From assembly GCF_004342425.1 (NCBI RefSeq), contig NZ_SLWQ01000001.1, positions 825,280 through 889,279 of the forward strand: a DNA stretch of 64,000 nt, read 5' to 3'. Numbering within the stretch: position 1 is the stretch's first letter; every line of letters begins with the position of its first letter. The notes under the pieces were generated by a model, which saw nothing but the letters and a program-made list of their open reading frames with translations, was not told the origin of the DNA and did no database searches. Positions 1 to 12,550 of this stretch are shown one piece after another. Both the position numbers and the translations under genes were made by a program. The stretch comes from Dokdonella fugitiva. GTDB taxonomy: Bacteria > Pseudomonadota > Gammaproteobacteria > Xanthomonadales > Rhodanobacteraceae.

Positions 1-91
1 CACCATCGGCACCTGAGTCGCAGCATCGACCGACGCGCCCGCGCGGAGGTGCTAGCATCCAGTCGATCAGCCGGGGCGAGGGAGGAGTTCC

Positions 92-2539
92 ATGCGCGGA
101 CCGATCGTGCCGCTCGTCTTCGCGCTCGCTTCGCTCCCGCACGCCGTGCATGCGGGTGAGGCACCCCTGCTCGCTCCGCAATGGATCGCGCGACAGACCG
201 AAGACCAGCTCGTCTACGACCGCATCGCGTCCTCCGCCGCACCGGCCACGATCGGGATGCCGGACGGCAGCGTCATCGCCGTGACGACCGCGAACCGGGA
301 GATCGTGTTGCGCCGGTATGCCGCGGACGGCTCGGTCGCACGCACGAACGCCATGCCGGTCGACTACGAGCATGGCGAATTCGTGGTACGCGCGAGCATC
401 GCCGACGATGCGCTGTACGTCCTTGCCGGCAACGACGACTCCGCCGCGACACTCACGCGTTTCGACGCCTCGCTCGAGCCGGTGTGGAGCGTATCGATGC
501 CGGCGGAGGCGTACTGCAGCGGCGAGCCTTCGACCTGCCTGCACCTGGAGGTACTCGGTGACGGCTCCGTCGTCGCGATGCGCGCGTTCCGCACGATGCG
601 CGTCGGCAGCGATGGCCAGGTACTGTGGAGCGCGAGCGATCCTGCGGCGACCTATCAATTCGGCGCAGGGGACCTCGCCGTCGGCGCCGACGCGGTCTGG
701 GTCGCGACATCGGGCGGATCGACGGTGACGCTGGCGCGGTACGACTTCGACGGCATGCGCCTGTCCGCGGACGTGTCCTCGTGCACGGGCTGCGGTGCCA
801 GCTTCATCTACGATGTCGACGCGACGAGCGACGGCGGCGCGCGCATCGCAGGGTCGATCGGCGGCCATGGTCTTTACGCGCGTTATGACGCGCTCGGCTT
901 CCCGCTGATGCAGGTGACCGCGGATGCCCGCGCGTACACCCGGATCGACGCCGACGGCGATGGCGCGACCTACGTCCTCGCGACTGGCTTCCAGGATTCC
1001 GTGGTCCGGCGCATCGATCCGTCGACGGGCGACGAGCAATGGTCGTTGCCGGCGAATGATTTCACGGCGCGCGACGCCGGGGTGTTCGCGCTCCGCTTCA
1101 CCCCCGAACGGGCGATCGAGGGCAGCGCGATCGACCCGGGCGGCACGGCCGAATGGACGCAGTCGCTCGGCACGTGGAGCCCGGGGTGGAACCCGGCGAG
1201 CCATCCTGCCGACGTCGGCGCGAGCATCGCGTTCCTCGTCGCCGACGCCACTCCGTCCGACGACCGTTGCGCTGCCTACCCGCGGATCGTGCGCATCGAC
1301 GCCGGCGGCGACCCGTACTGGTTCGCCCAACCGTGCCGCACCCACGTCGTGTCGTCGATGGTGTGGGCGCTCGACGCGCGCGCCGGCGTCGGCGTGCTCG
1401 TCGACACGCTCGCGCACCTGGCGCTGTACTCACCCGATGGTGACCTGCGCTGGCGCTCGCATGCATGCGAATGGTGCGCGGACTACGGCGATGCGAGCAT
1501 GTGGGTCGCGGCTGCCCTCGCGCATGATGGCGGCGCCTGGGCCATACGCTGGAATCCGCCGTCGCTCGCCGATCCGGACGGCCGCACGCTGATCGAGCGC
1601 TACGATGCGCAGGGAAATGCACTCGTCGCCGTCGATTCGCTGGTCGGCGGCTCGAGCGCGTTCGACGCCCCCGGCAAGAGGTTCGTCCCGCTGCCCGGAC
1701 CCTCCGACCTCGTGATGCTGTTCGCCGGCAGCCAGTCGCTCTACTGGCAACACGTCGCCGACGACGGATCGGACCTCGACATCCGCGCGCATCCGGTCTC
1801 CGACCAGACTTTCTACATCGACGGTGCGCGCCGACTCGTCGATGGAAGCGTGGTCGTACTGACCAAAGGCTGGGGTTACTGCGGCGTCGGCTGCCCACCG
1901 TTCTACGTGACCGTCCTGCACATCGCGCAGGACGGCGATCTCATCAGCCGGCGTGAACTCCCGGAAACCTACGCCCCATCGATCGCCGCCGCGGTCGGCG
2001 CGGATGGCGACACGGTCGCGATCCTGCCGCACGGCGACGATCCGATGACCTTGCGCCGGATCCACCTCGACGGTTCGGTCGACGCGGACATTCCCCTCGA
2101 CGAGGCGGGCGGCGGTTTTCGGCCGGAATTCATCGCGGCGCTCGACGATGGCAGCTGGCTGGTGGGGGCATATCCCTGGGCTTCAGGGGGATCCGACACG
2201 CTCTGGCGCATCGACGCCCAAGGCCATGTCCTCGCCACGCGCCATGAAGCACGCTACCTGACCGACGTCGAGTCGACGGCGTACGGCATCTTCGGAATGC
2301 GCCTCGTCGATCCCGGCGTCGAGGATGCGGTGTTGCTCGATCCCCTGTCGCTCGCCGACCGCGCGCGCTTCTACAATGGCACGGGCGTGACCTACGGCCC
2401 GCGCCCGTGGCGCATGCTCGACGATGGCAGCGTCTACGGCACGATCACGTTGCCGCAAGGCGACATCCAGGCGGTCGCGCGCTATTCCGTGCCGGGCACG
2501 ACGCCGTCGGACGTGATCTTCCGCAACGCGTTCGACTGA
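92..2539 (+). CDS. Secreted beta-propeller-like protein, function unknown
   Basis: An 815-residue protein starting at ATG 92 behind a strong GGAGGAG ribosome site (81-87). Residues 1-21 look like a Sec signal peptide ending in HAVHA. The rest is a long series of degenerate 40-60 residue units with DG(S/D) turns and W/Y-containing strands, such as DDGSWLVG and DADGDGATY, as in PQQ-like or WD-like beta-propellers. No catalytic motif is visible. The last residues, DVIFRNAFD, resemble the tail of the S8 protease at 42004 ([11 protein letters not shown]), which suggests a common export or anchoring signal. The protein is probably periplasmic or surface-exposed. I do not recognise a named family. 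The CDS is certain; the function is open. Confidence 0.8.
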   Translation: MRGPIVPLVFALASLPHAVHAGEAPLLAPQWIARQTEDQLVYDRIASSAAPATIGMPDGSVIAVTTANREIVLRRYAADGSVARTNAMPVDYEHGEFVVRASIADDALYVLAGNDDSAATLTRFDASLEPVWSVSMPAEAYCSGEPSTCLHLEVLGDGSVVAMRAFRTMRVGSDGQVLWSASDPAATYQFGAGDLAVGADAVWVATSGGSTVTLARYDFDGMRLSADVSSCTGCGASFIYDVDATSDGGARIAGSIGGHGLYARYDALGFPLMQVTADARAYTRIDADGDGATYVLATGFQDSVVRRIDPSTGDEQWSLPANDFTARDAGVFALRFTPERAIEGSAIDPGGTAEWTQSLGTWSPGWNPASHPADVGASIAFLVADATPSDDRCAAYPRIVRIDAGGDPYWFAQPCRTHVVSSMVWALDARAGVGVLVDTLAHLALYSPDGDLRWRSHACEWCADYGDASMWVAAALAHDGGAWAIRWNPPSLADPDGRTLIERYDAQGNALVAVDSLVGGSSAFDAPGKRFVPLPGPSDLVMLFAGSQSLYWQHVADDGSDLDIRAHPVSDQTFYIDGARRLVDGSVVVLTKGWGYCGVGCPPFYVTVLHIAQDGDLISRRELPETYAPSIAAAVGADGDTVAILPHGDDPMTLRRIHLDGSVDADIPLDEAGGGFRPEFIAALDDGSWLVGAYPWASGGSDTLWRIDAQGHVLATRHEARYLTDVESTAYGIFGMRLVDPGVEDAVLLDPLSLADRARFYNGTGVTYGPRPWRMLDDGSVYGTITLPQGDIQAVARYSVPGTTPSDVIFRNAFD

Positions 2540-2831
2540 CGCATCACCTTGCCCGGCACGTGCATCGCGGCGCGCGCGGCTCAGTCGTGCGGCACGAGCG
2601 CGAGCAGGCGTCGCGGCAGGTCCGCGGCGAGGGCGTCGCGTTGCGTGCGCGCGAGCGGGTGATTGCACCGACACCTCGGCGTGCACGCGACCGCAATCCG
2701 CGCAGGCGCGGCCGGCCGCAGCGGCAGGTGCGGCGCCGCGGCGCGCAGCTTGCGCGAGCCACGCGCGCCGGTGCCCGGCGAGGCGTGGCTCGCGTTCCCA
2801 CACGCCCAGCGCCGCCTGCGGCGCGGGGCAC

Positions 2832-6409
<3,578 letters not shown>

Positions 6410-6420
6410 CGTACTGCCCT

Positions 6421-6452
6421 GACGTCATTCCCGCGAAAGCGGGAATGACGTC
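6421..6452. repeat. Perfect REP-like palindrome with GAAA loop
   Basis: Two perfect 14-base arms (6421-6434 and 6439-6452) flank a GAAA tetraloop; the core reads CATTCCCGCGAAAGCGGGAATG. It lies between the DegV-family gene and the converging lipoprotein gene. Palindromes with this core are, to my knowledge, widespread as intergenic REP-type elements in proteobacteria. It may also end the upstream transcript, although no T-tract follows. Confidence 0.8.
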
Positions 6453-6511
6453 GAAGTGTTGCGCGCATACGGGCACCGGACCCTGCCTGACCTGGCCCAC
6501 TGCCAAAGAAG

Positions 6512-6535
6512 AAGGGCGCGATTGCTCGCGCCCTT
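6512..6535 (-). terminator. Rho-independent terminator after the lipoprotein gene
   Basis: AAGGGCGCG (6512-6520) and CGCGCCCTT (6527-6535) pair around a 6-base loop. Read on the minus strand, the hairpin runs into TTCTTCTTT, so it ends the transcript of the minus-strand gene whose stop is at 6591. Confidence 0.75.
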
Positions 6536-6590
6536 GCTTCGTTTCCGGATGTGTGTCGGCACACATCCCTGTGCCGAGCGCATCCTGCGC

Positions 6591-7088
6591 CTACTTGACC
6601 GAGAAGTCCTTCGTCGCGACGGACGTGCCGTTGAGCGAGATCTCGACCTTGTAGTCGCCGGCCGGCCAGCCGTCCGGCTTGCTGATGTGGAAGCTCGTCA
6701 CGGCCGGGCCGTTCGGTGCGATCGTCTGGCTCGACTCGTTGACGGTCTGGCCGTCCTGGTACGTCCACTTCGCGTTGAGCACCGCGTTCGGCGCCGTGCC
6801 GGTCGTCGACACCGCGGCATAGATCGTGTCCTTCGGCGTGAACGTCGTCGTCGGCGTCGTCACCTTCTGGTCCGGACCGACCGCGGTGCCGAGGTCGACC
6901 GACGCGACCGCGACCGGTGCAGGCGCGGGTTCGGCGGCCGGCGGCGGCGCGGGCGCCGGTGCCGGGGTCGAGGCGGCCGGCGGCGGGGCCGGGGCCGGAG
7001 CGGGTTCTTCCTTCTTGCCGCAGGCGGACAGCGCGAACGCGCCGGCGATCGCGGCGATCAGGGTGAGCTGGCTGCGTGGGTTGATCAT
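6591..7088 (-). CDS. Proline/alanine-rich lipoprotein, function unknown
   Basis: A 165-residue protein. Residues 1-19 form a lipoprotein signal peptide ending in the lipobox LSAC (cysteine near residue 19), so it is probably anchored to the outer membrane. A low-complexity Pro/Ala linker (residues 24-60) follows, then a compact domain of about 100 residues (from VDLGTAVGPDQKV to VATKDFSVK) that looks like a small beta-sandwich and contains GDYKVEISLNG. The start at ATG 7088 has GGAGA in front; the longer open frame would hide the signal peptide. It sits 26 bases after the LysM gene on the same strand and may be cotranscribed with it. Confidence 0.8.
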   Translation of the reverse strand: MINPRSQLTLIAAIAGAFALSACGKKEEPAPAPAPPPAASTPAPAPAPPPAAEPAPAPVAVASVDLGTAVGPDQKVTTPTTTFTPKDTIYAAVSTTGTAPNAVLNAKWTYQDGQTVNESSQTIAPNGPAVTSFHISKPDGWPAGDYKVEISLNGTSVATKDFSVK

Positions 7089-7114
7089 CGTCGTTTCTCC
7101 AGGATGGCGGGCGA

Positions 7115-7426
7115 TCAATCGTTGTCGGCGGGAATCTTGAGCACCTGACCGGGCTTGATCAGGTCCGGGTCGTCGAGCTGGTCGCGATTCGCTTCGAAGA
7201 TCCGCTTCCAGCGGTTCGCGCTGCCGTAGAAATGCTTGGCGATCTTCGACAGGCTGTCGCCCTTGACGACCGTGTAGGTCTGCGCGGCGGGCTCCACGGC
7301 GGGCGCGGTCGATTCCACGCCGGACTGCACGTTGCTGAAATCCGCTTTCGGTGCCGGCGGCGGCGCGGACGACTGGCTGCCGCCCTGCACGTTGGAAAAA
7401 TCCGGCTTCTTCGGCTCGTTGGCCAT
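7115..7426 (-). CDS. LysM-domain protein
   Basis: A 103-residue protein with one C-terminal LysM domain (residues 52-100, YTVVKGDSLSKIAKHFYG through IKPGQVLKIP), similar to the LysM half of the potassium-binding protein YgaU/Kbp but without a BON domain. The N-terminal half contains a duplicated unit, PDFSNVQGGSQSSAP then ADFSNVQSGVESTAP. No signal peptide is visible, so its location (cytoplasm, or periplasm by another route) is unclear. ATG 7426 has an AGGAGAG-type site. It lies upstream of the lipoprotein gene. Confidence 0.82.
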   Translation of the reverse strand: MANEPKKPDFSNVQGGSQSSAPPPAPKADFSNVQSGVESTAPAVEPAAQTYTVVKGDSLSKIAKHFYGSANRWKRIFEANRDQLDDPDLIKPGQVLKIPADND

Positions 7427-7528
7427 CGTCCGCTCTCCTCTCCGTTGCAGGACCCGCACATTACACCCCATCGCGCTTAACCGCGAATGAGTAGGGCCCG
7501 TGCGCCCTGCGTTACAAATTGCATCGCG

Positions 7529-8353
7529 CTACTGGCGCGCGCCGCGCGGATTGGCCACCCCGGCGCCGCTGCTCGCCCGCCATGGATTGATGTCGAGGCC
7601 GCCGCGGCGCGTGTAGCGCGCGTAGACCTCGAGCGACTCGGGTGCGCAGCGGCGACTGATGTCGACGAAGATGCGCTCGACGCACTGCTCGTGGAAACCC
7701 GCGTGCTCGCGGAACGACACGAGATAGCGCAGCAGGCCTTCGCGATCGATGCGCGGACCGCGATAGCGGACCTGCACGCTGGCCCAGTCGGGCTGGCCGG
7801 TGACCGGGCAGTTCGACTTCAGGAGGTTCGACACGAGCGTCTCGGTGACCGGCACGCCGCCTGCGTGCAGATGGGCGTCGTTCGGCGGTCCGTAATCGTC
7901 GACGTCGATCGCGAGGCCGTCGATCGATTCGCCGTCGAGTTCGCGCAAGGCGAGCGAGCCGAAGCGCGACGGTGGCAGCAGCAGCACCTCGACGGAGGCG
8001 CCCGCGGCGGCGGAAAGATCGTGCACGAGGCGCTCGCGCAGCGCGTCGATCGAGGCGAGCCGTTCCTGGTTGTAGCTGTTGAGGTAGAGCTTGAACGACT
8101 TCGACTCGATGATCGCGGGCGACGCTGCCGGCACGCGGAACTCGGCCAGCGCAACCTCGGGCTTGCCGCGCGCGTCGAGCCAGGACAGTTCGTACGCGTT
8201 CCAGACGTCGACGCCGTCGAACGGCAACGACGCATCGAGGCCGAGCTCGGCGCGGCCGATCGAACGCGCGATCGGAAACAGCAGGCCCGCGTCGTAACGG
8301 CTCGCGTAGGCGACGCTGCGGCCGAGCGGCCCGTGGGTGTCGGCGGTGGTCAT
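7529..8353 (-). CDS. queF: NADPH-dependent 7-cyano-7-deazaguanine reductase
   Basis: A 274-residue enzyme that reduces preQ0 to preQ1 in queuosine synthesis. The length matches the long, two-domain (YqcD-type) QueF family of gammaproteobacteria. Visible landmarks are the substrate/NADPH motif [14 protein letters not shown], the catalytic cysteine in [19 protein letters not shown], and HEQCVERIF near the C-terminus. ATG 8353 overlaps the stop of the glycosyltransferase gene by four bases (ATGA), so translation is probably coupled to that gene. Confidence 0.95.
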   Translation of the reverse strand: MTTADTHGPLGRSVAYASRYDAGLLFPIARSIGRAELGLDASLPFDGVDVWNAYELSWLDARGKPEVALAEFRVPAASPAIIESKSFKLYLNSYNQERLASIDALRERLVHDLSAAAGASVEVLLLPPSRFGSLALRELDGESIDGLAIDVDDYGPPNDAHLHAGGVPVTETLVSNLLKSNCPVTGQPDWASVQVRYRGPRIDREGLLRYLVSFREHAGFHEQCVERIFVDISRRCAPESLEVYARYTRRGGLDINPWRASSGAGVANPRGARQ

Positions 8354-9840
8354 GGCGGCAGCATAACGCGGTCGTCCACGCGCCACGCGCAATCGTCGCT
8401 GAGCTGGGCGAGCCCGGCGTAGCCGCGCACGTCGGCGATGCGGCGCCAGCGGACGCCGTAGGCGGCGAGTGCCCGTTCCAGTTCGGCGCGTCGCGCCGGC
8501 GCGACGAGCAGCAGGCGGCAACCCTCGCGCTCGCGCAGTTCGCTCGGCAGGTCCTGCGCCTGCGGCTGCGGCGGTTCGTCGGGCAGGTCGAGCCGTTCGA
8601 CCGCGCTGCCGAGATAGAAGCGAAGGCCGAAACGCGGCGCGTCCTCGACGAACGCGACCTCGGCCGGCCGCGGCGTCAACTCTCGATCGATCGCCTGCGC
8701 AAGCGCGCGGTCGTCCGCATCGACGTCGAGCCGCGCGGGCACCGCGCGCAAGGCCACCATCGCGACGCACCACGCGCCGAGCAGCACGAGCTGCCAGCGA
8801 CGCGGCGTCCACGGCGCAAGCTCGCGCGCCACGACGAACGCGAGCGGCGCGAACAGCGGCAGCACGTACAACGGCAGGCGCGAGCGCGCGAGCACGAACA
8901 CGACGAGCGGTAGCAGCAGCCAGCACGCGAGCAGGCGCGACACCGCGTCGGCACGAAGGCGCGCGACGAGGTTTCGGCGGCCGCGCCATGCCGCGTGCAC
9001 CAGCAGCGGCAGCCACGGCAGCGTTCCGGCCAGCAATGTCGGCAGGTACACCTTGAACGCGCCGTACCATTCGGCGTTGCGGTGCATCCTGTCGCTGGCG
9101 ACGCGGTTGACGACTTCCTCGACGAGGAAGTAGCGCATCACGCCGGGCTCCTGCCAGGCGACGATCGCGTACCAGCTGCCACCCACGACGAGGAAGACGA
9201 GCAGCGCATCCCAGCCGAACGCGCGCCGGACGCCGCGCGCGCCTTCGCTCCAGGCCGCGAACACGAGGCATGCGGCGAATGCGAGCAGGCCGGGCGGCCC
9301 CTTCGTCAGGAACGCGAGCGCGAGCGCGAAACCGAGCAGCAGGCGCGCGCGCCGCGCGGCGCGCTCATCCGCGGTCCACCACAGTTCGGCGAACGCGACG
9401 ACCGACAGCGTCTCCCACAGCGCGAGCAGGGTATCGGTCGTGACGAGGTTCGACGCCGCGGACGGGAAGGCGAACGTCGCGTAGACGAGCGCGGGCAGCC
9501 ACGGCTGCGCGGGCACGAGGCGCCGGCCGAGGCGGCCGAGCAGCAGGATCGTCGCCGCGAACGCGAGCGCGCCGGGCAGGCGCGCGGCGAACTCGGCGTG
9601 GCCGAACGTGGCGAAGCTCGCGGCGATGCTCCAGTAGGCCAGCGGCGGCTTCGACCAGTGCGGCACTTCCGGATGCAGCATCGGGTGCAGCCAGTCGCCG
9701 TCGGCGAGCATCATCAGCGCGACGTCGGTATAGCGCCCCTCATCGGGCGAATAGAGCGGACGCACGCCCTGCAGCAGGCACGCATACAGCACGACCGCGG
9801 CCGCGAAGATCACGACGCGCAGGCGCTGAGAGGTCGTCAC
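8350..9840 (-). CDS. ArnT-like membrane glycosyltransferase (GT-C fold)
   Basis: A 496-residue integral membrane protein. It has an N-terminal hydrophobic segment, the acidic loop motif [15 protein letters not shown] and [14 protein letters not shown], which are typical of ArnT/PMT-family enzymes that move a sugar from a polyprenyl phosphate to lipid A or protein in the periplasm. About ten further membrane segments fill residues 80-370, followed by a soluble C-terminal domain. Donor and acceptor cannot be told from sequence; no other aminoarabinose genes are nearby. Start: GTG 9840, whose bases overlap the zapE stop (GTGA). The stop overlaps the queF start in the same way. Confidence 0.8.
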   Translation of the reverse strand: MTTSQRLRVVIFAAAVVLYACLLQGVRPLYSPDEGRYTDVALMMLADGDWLHPMLHPEVPHWSKPPLAYWSIAASFATFGHAEFAARLPGALAFAATILLLGRLGRRLVPAQPWLPALVYATFAFPSAASNLVTTDTLLALWETLSVVAFAELWWTADERAARRARLLLGFALALAFLTKGPPGLLAFAACLVFAAWSEGARGVRRAFGWDALLVFLVVGGSWYAIVAWQEPGVMRYFLVEEVVNRVASDRMHRNAEWYGAFKVYLPTLLAGTLPWLPLLVHAAWRGRRNLVARLRADAVSRLLACWLLLPLVVFVLARSRLPLYVLPLFAPLAFVVARELAPWTPRRWQLVLLGAWCVAMVALRAVPARLDVDADDRALAQAIDRELTPRPAEVAFVEDAPRFGLRFYLGSAVERLDLPDEPPQPQAQDLPSELREREGCRLLLVAPARRAELERALAAYGVRWRRIADVRGYAGLAQLSDDCAWRVDDRVMLPP

Positions 9841-10946
9841 GGCTGGTGCTCGCGCGCGAGGTAGTCCTCGCTCTGCATCTCGATCAGGCGCGACTCCGTG
9901 CGCGCGAACTCGGCGCGCAGGCGCTCGCCGTCGTAGAGATCGACGATCGGTGCCGCCGCGGAGAGCACCAGGTTCACGCCGCGATCGTACACCTCGTCGA
10001 CGAGTTCGACGAAGCGGCGCGCGGCGTCGTCGGTCTGCGGCGTGAACTGCGGAACATTGGAGACGAGCAGCGTGTGGTAGGCGCGCGCGAGCTCGATGTA
10101 GTCGGCGACGCCACGCGGCCCCTCGCACAGCACGGTGAAATCGAACCAGATCGCGCCGTCCGCTTCCGCGCGCACCGGCACCGCGCGGTCGTTTAGGACG
10201 AGCTCGAAGTCTCGCCGCACCTCGCCGTGCGCGACGCGCTGGAACGCCGCCTGCAGCGCGCGTTCGGCCGGCGCACCCGGTGGCGTGTAGTAGACCGGCG
10301 CCTGCTTGAGTGCGCGCAGCCGCCAGTCGGTCGGCGAGACGAGCTCGATGACGTCGCAATGCTGCTCGAGCAGCGCGATCGCGGGCAGGAACCGCTCGCG
10401 CTGCAGGCCATCCCTGTAGAGTCCCTGCGGTGGCGTGTTCGACGTCGTGACGAGCACGACGCCGCGGTCGAACAACGCGCGCAGCAGGTTGCCGAGGATC
10501 ATCGCGTCGCCGATGTCGCCGACGAAGAACTCGTCGAGCACGAGCACGTCGAGCGCGGCGGCGAGGCGCGCGGCGACCTCGACCAGCGGATCGCTGCGCC
10601 CCTCGAGCGTGCGAAGTTCGGCGTGCACGTCCTGCATGAAGCGGTGGAAATGCACGCGCCGCTTGCGCGTGGTCTGCAATGCGGCGCAGAACAGTTCGGT
10701 GAGGAACGTCTTGCCGCGGCCGACGCGGCCCCAGAGGTAGATGCCGCGCGGCGCCGGCGGCCGTTCGCCGCGCAGGCGTTGCCAGAGCGAGCGCTCGACG
10801 GGCCGCGCGAGGTCGGTGGCAAGCCGGTCGAGCGCGGCCAGCGCTTCGCGTTGCGCCGGATCGTCCTGCCATTCGCCCGCCGCGACGCCACGGCGGTAGC
10901 GCGCGCCGGGCGTGGCGTCGTCGCTGTCGCTGGTGGCTGCGCTCAT
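9837..10946 (-). CDS. zapE: Cell division protein ZapE (AFG1-like ATPase)
   Basis: A 369-residue P-loop ATPase of the AFG1/ZapE family. Walker A is LWGRVGRGKTFLTELF (about residue 72) and Walker B is LDVLVLDEFFVGDIGDA. The family-specific C-terminal segment is LVDEVYDRGVNLVLSAAAP. In E. coli ZapE acts on FtsZ rings under low oxygen or stress; mitochondrial AFG1 helps in quality control of respiratory subunits. The ATG at 10946 shares ATGA with the stop of the upstream hydrolase gene. It is the second gene of a four-gene overlapping chain. Confidence 0.92.
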   Translation of the reverse strand: MSAATSDSDDATPGARYRRGVAAGEWQDDPAQREALAALDRLATDLARPVERSLWQRLRGERPPAPRGIYLWGRVGRGKTFLTELFCAALQTTRKRRVHFHRFMQDVHAELRTLEGRSDPLVEVAARLAAALDVLVLDEFFVGDIGDAMILGNLLRALFDRGVVLVTTSNTPPQGLYRDGLQRERFLPAIALLEQHCDVIELVSPTDWRLRALKQAPVYYTPPGAPAERALQAAFQRVAHGEVRRDFELVLNDRAVPVRAEADGAIWFDFTVLCEGPRGVADYIELARAYHTLLVSNVPQFTPQTDDAARRFVELVDEVYDRGVNLVLSAAAPIVDLYDGERLRAEFARTESRLIEMQSEDYLAREHQP

Positions 10947-11623
10947 GCGCGCGCCGGCGGCAGGTTCGCGGCAAGCGCGTTCTTCAGCGCGCCGCGCAGG
11001 TCCATCAGGCGCCGATGGAAGAAGTGCCCGGTCTCCGGCATGCGGATCAGTTGCGGCTTCGGCTGCAGGCCTTCCGCCCAGGCGAACACCGCAGCCGCGT
11101 CGACGACTTCGTCCTCCTCGCCCTGCACGATGAGCCAGGGACAGGTTGGCGCGCCGACCATGGAAAAGTCCCAGCGCCCGACCGGCGGCGCGATCAGGAT
11201 CAACTGCGCGGCGTCCAGCCGGGCCGCCGCGCGCAGCGTGACGTAGCTGCCGAACGAGAAGCCCGCGAGCCAGAGCGCATCACCGGGCCGCTGCGCGCGC
11301 AGCCAGGTCGCGATCGCGACGAGGTCGTCGGTCTCGCCGTCGCCATTGTCGTGCACCCCTTCGCTGCGCCCGACGCCGCGGAAGTTGAAGCGCACGGTCG
11401 CGAGGCCGAGTTCGAGCAGCGCGCGCTCGGTGATCGTCACCACCTTGTTGTGCATCGTGCCGCCCTGCAGCGGATGCGGGTGCGCGATGATCGCGATCCC
11501 GCGCCGCGGCGGCGCGTCGCCCGGCAGCGCACAGGCGAGTTCGATCGCCCCCGCAGGGCCCGGCAGCAGCAGACTGGAGGTTTCGGACGGAAACGCGGGA
11601 GCAGCGGCAGGCATGTCGTTCAT
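10943..11623 (-). CDS. Alpha/beta hydrolase
   Basis: A 226-residue cytoplasmic hydrolase of the dienelactone-hydrolase-like group. IIAHPHPLQGGTMHNKVV is the family's N-terminal signature, GFSFGSYV holds the nucleophilic serine (GxSxG), GEEDEVVD supplies the acid and ETGHFFHRRL the histidine. The substrate is unknown. ATG 11623 gives the usual family length; a longer in-frame start at 11656 is less likely. It is the first gene of the chain with zapE, the glycosyltransferase and queF. Confidence 0.88.
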   Translation of the reverse strand: MNDMPAAAPAFPSETSSLLLPGPAGAIELACALPGDAPPRRGIAIIAHPHPLQGGTMHNKVVTITERALLELGLATVRFNFRGVGRSEGVHDNGDGETDDLVAIATWLRAQRPGDALWLAGFSFGSYVTLRAAARLDAAQLILIAPPVGRWDFSMVGAPTCPWLIVQGEEDEVVDAAAVFAWAEGLQPKPQLIRMPETGHFFHRRLMDLRGALKNALAANLPPARA

Positions 11624-11785
11624 GCGCGAATGATACGTGGATGGCGTTTGCGCCATCCATCTGCGTAGTACCGGATGCCCACCGAGGAGCATCCGCCATG
11701 CACGCCGGAGATCGCCACCCCGCTCTCCGACGATCGGCTGGCCCGACCCATTGACGCCGGCGGCAGGCGCTTGGACGATCCGTGC

Positions 11786-12379
11786 ATGAACCTGCTCGCG
11801 CACGCGCTGCTCGCAGGCGCCGACGACGACGTGCGTTTCGGCAGCCTGGTCGGCGATTTCGTGCGCGGCGCGATCGATCCCGCGCTCCGTGTCGGCGTGC
11901 GCGCGGGCATCGCCCTGCATCGCAGCGTCGACGCGTACACCGATACGCATCCCCGCGTGGTAGCGGCGCGTGCGCGCTTCGCGCCGCCGTTCCGTCGTTA
12001 CGCCGGCATCCTGCTCGACGTCTGGTTCGACCACCTGCTCGCGCGCGACTGGTCGCGCTGGGCACCCGTGCCGCTCGCGACGTACTCGCGCGAGGTGCGT
12101 GCACTGCTCGAACGCCGCGCGGACGAAGTGCCGCCGCGCATGCGCCGTTTCGTCGAATACCTCGGCCGCAACGACCTGCCCGAACGCTACCGCGAGCGCG
12201 CGATGATTGCCGACGTGTTCCGCGGACTGTCGCAGCGACTGTCGCGCGACAACCCGCTCGCGCACGCGATGCCCGCGATCGAGGCGCAGGCGGACGCGCT
12301 CGAAGGCGATTTCGCGGCATTCTTTCCGGATCTGCTCGCGCATGCGGGGCGCGAGCGGGCGCGGCTCGGCGTGCCGTAG
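11786..12379 (+). CDS. acpH: ACP phosphodiesterase
   Basis: A 197-residue protein starting MNLLAHALLAG. It matches the AcpH family (DUF479), which removes the 4'-phosphopantetheine arm from acyl carrier protein. HD-type metal-site residues are visible in GDFVRG and ALHRSVDAYTDTHP, and LLDVWFDHLLARDW follows. The length is that of E. coli AcpH (about 193). ATG 11786 was chosen because the family begins exactly there; the open frame reaches further upstream. It is divergent from the hydrolase gene. Confidence 0.92.
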   Translation: MNLLAHALLAGADDDVRFGSLVGDFVRGAIDPALRVGVRAGIALHRSVDAYTDTHPRVVAARARFAPPFRRYAGILLDVWFDHLLARDWSRWAPVPLATYSREVRALLERRADEVPPRMRRFVEYLGRNDLPERYRERAMIADVFRGLSQRLSRDNPLAHAMPAIEAQADALEGDFAAFFPDLLAHAGRERARLGVP

Positions 12380-12550
12380 GCACGCGCGTCGCCAAGCGAC
12401 CGAGGGACTCATGAGGCGGGGAGCGCCGGAAGGCGCGATGCTCTCGTGCAGGCACTACGCGTATCGCACGTACCACCGCAACGTTACGGCGCGCCGCGGC
12501 GGGACTCGCCGCTGCGCGGCTCGACCCGCCCTACATCGACCCCGACCGTC

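Noticed and set aside
1098..1898. Long Arg-rich open frame on the minus strand opposite the propeller gene
   Set aside because: A shadow of a high-GC gene: arginine-dominated composition, no ribosome site, no motif. The same applies to the many similar frames opposite icd, ccoI, the hybrid kinase, ntrY, rsmB and topA.
2540..2831. A possible small minus-strand gene after icd, with ending ADLPRRLLALVPHD
   Set aside because: The C-terminal stretch reads well, but no start, ribosome site or coherent upstream sequence could be found in that frame, and the remainder is low-complexity.
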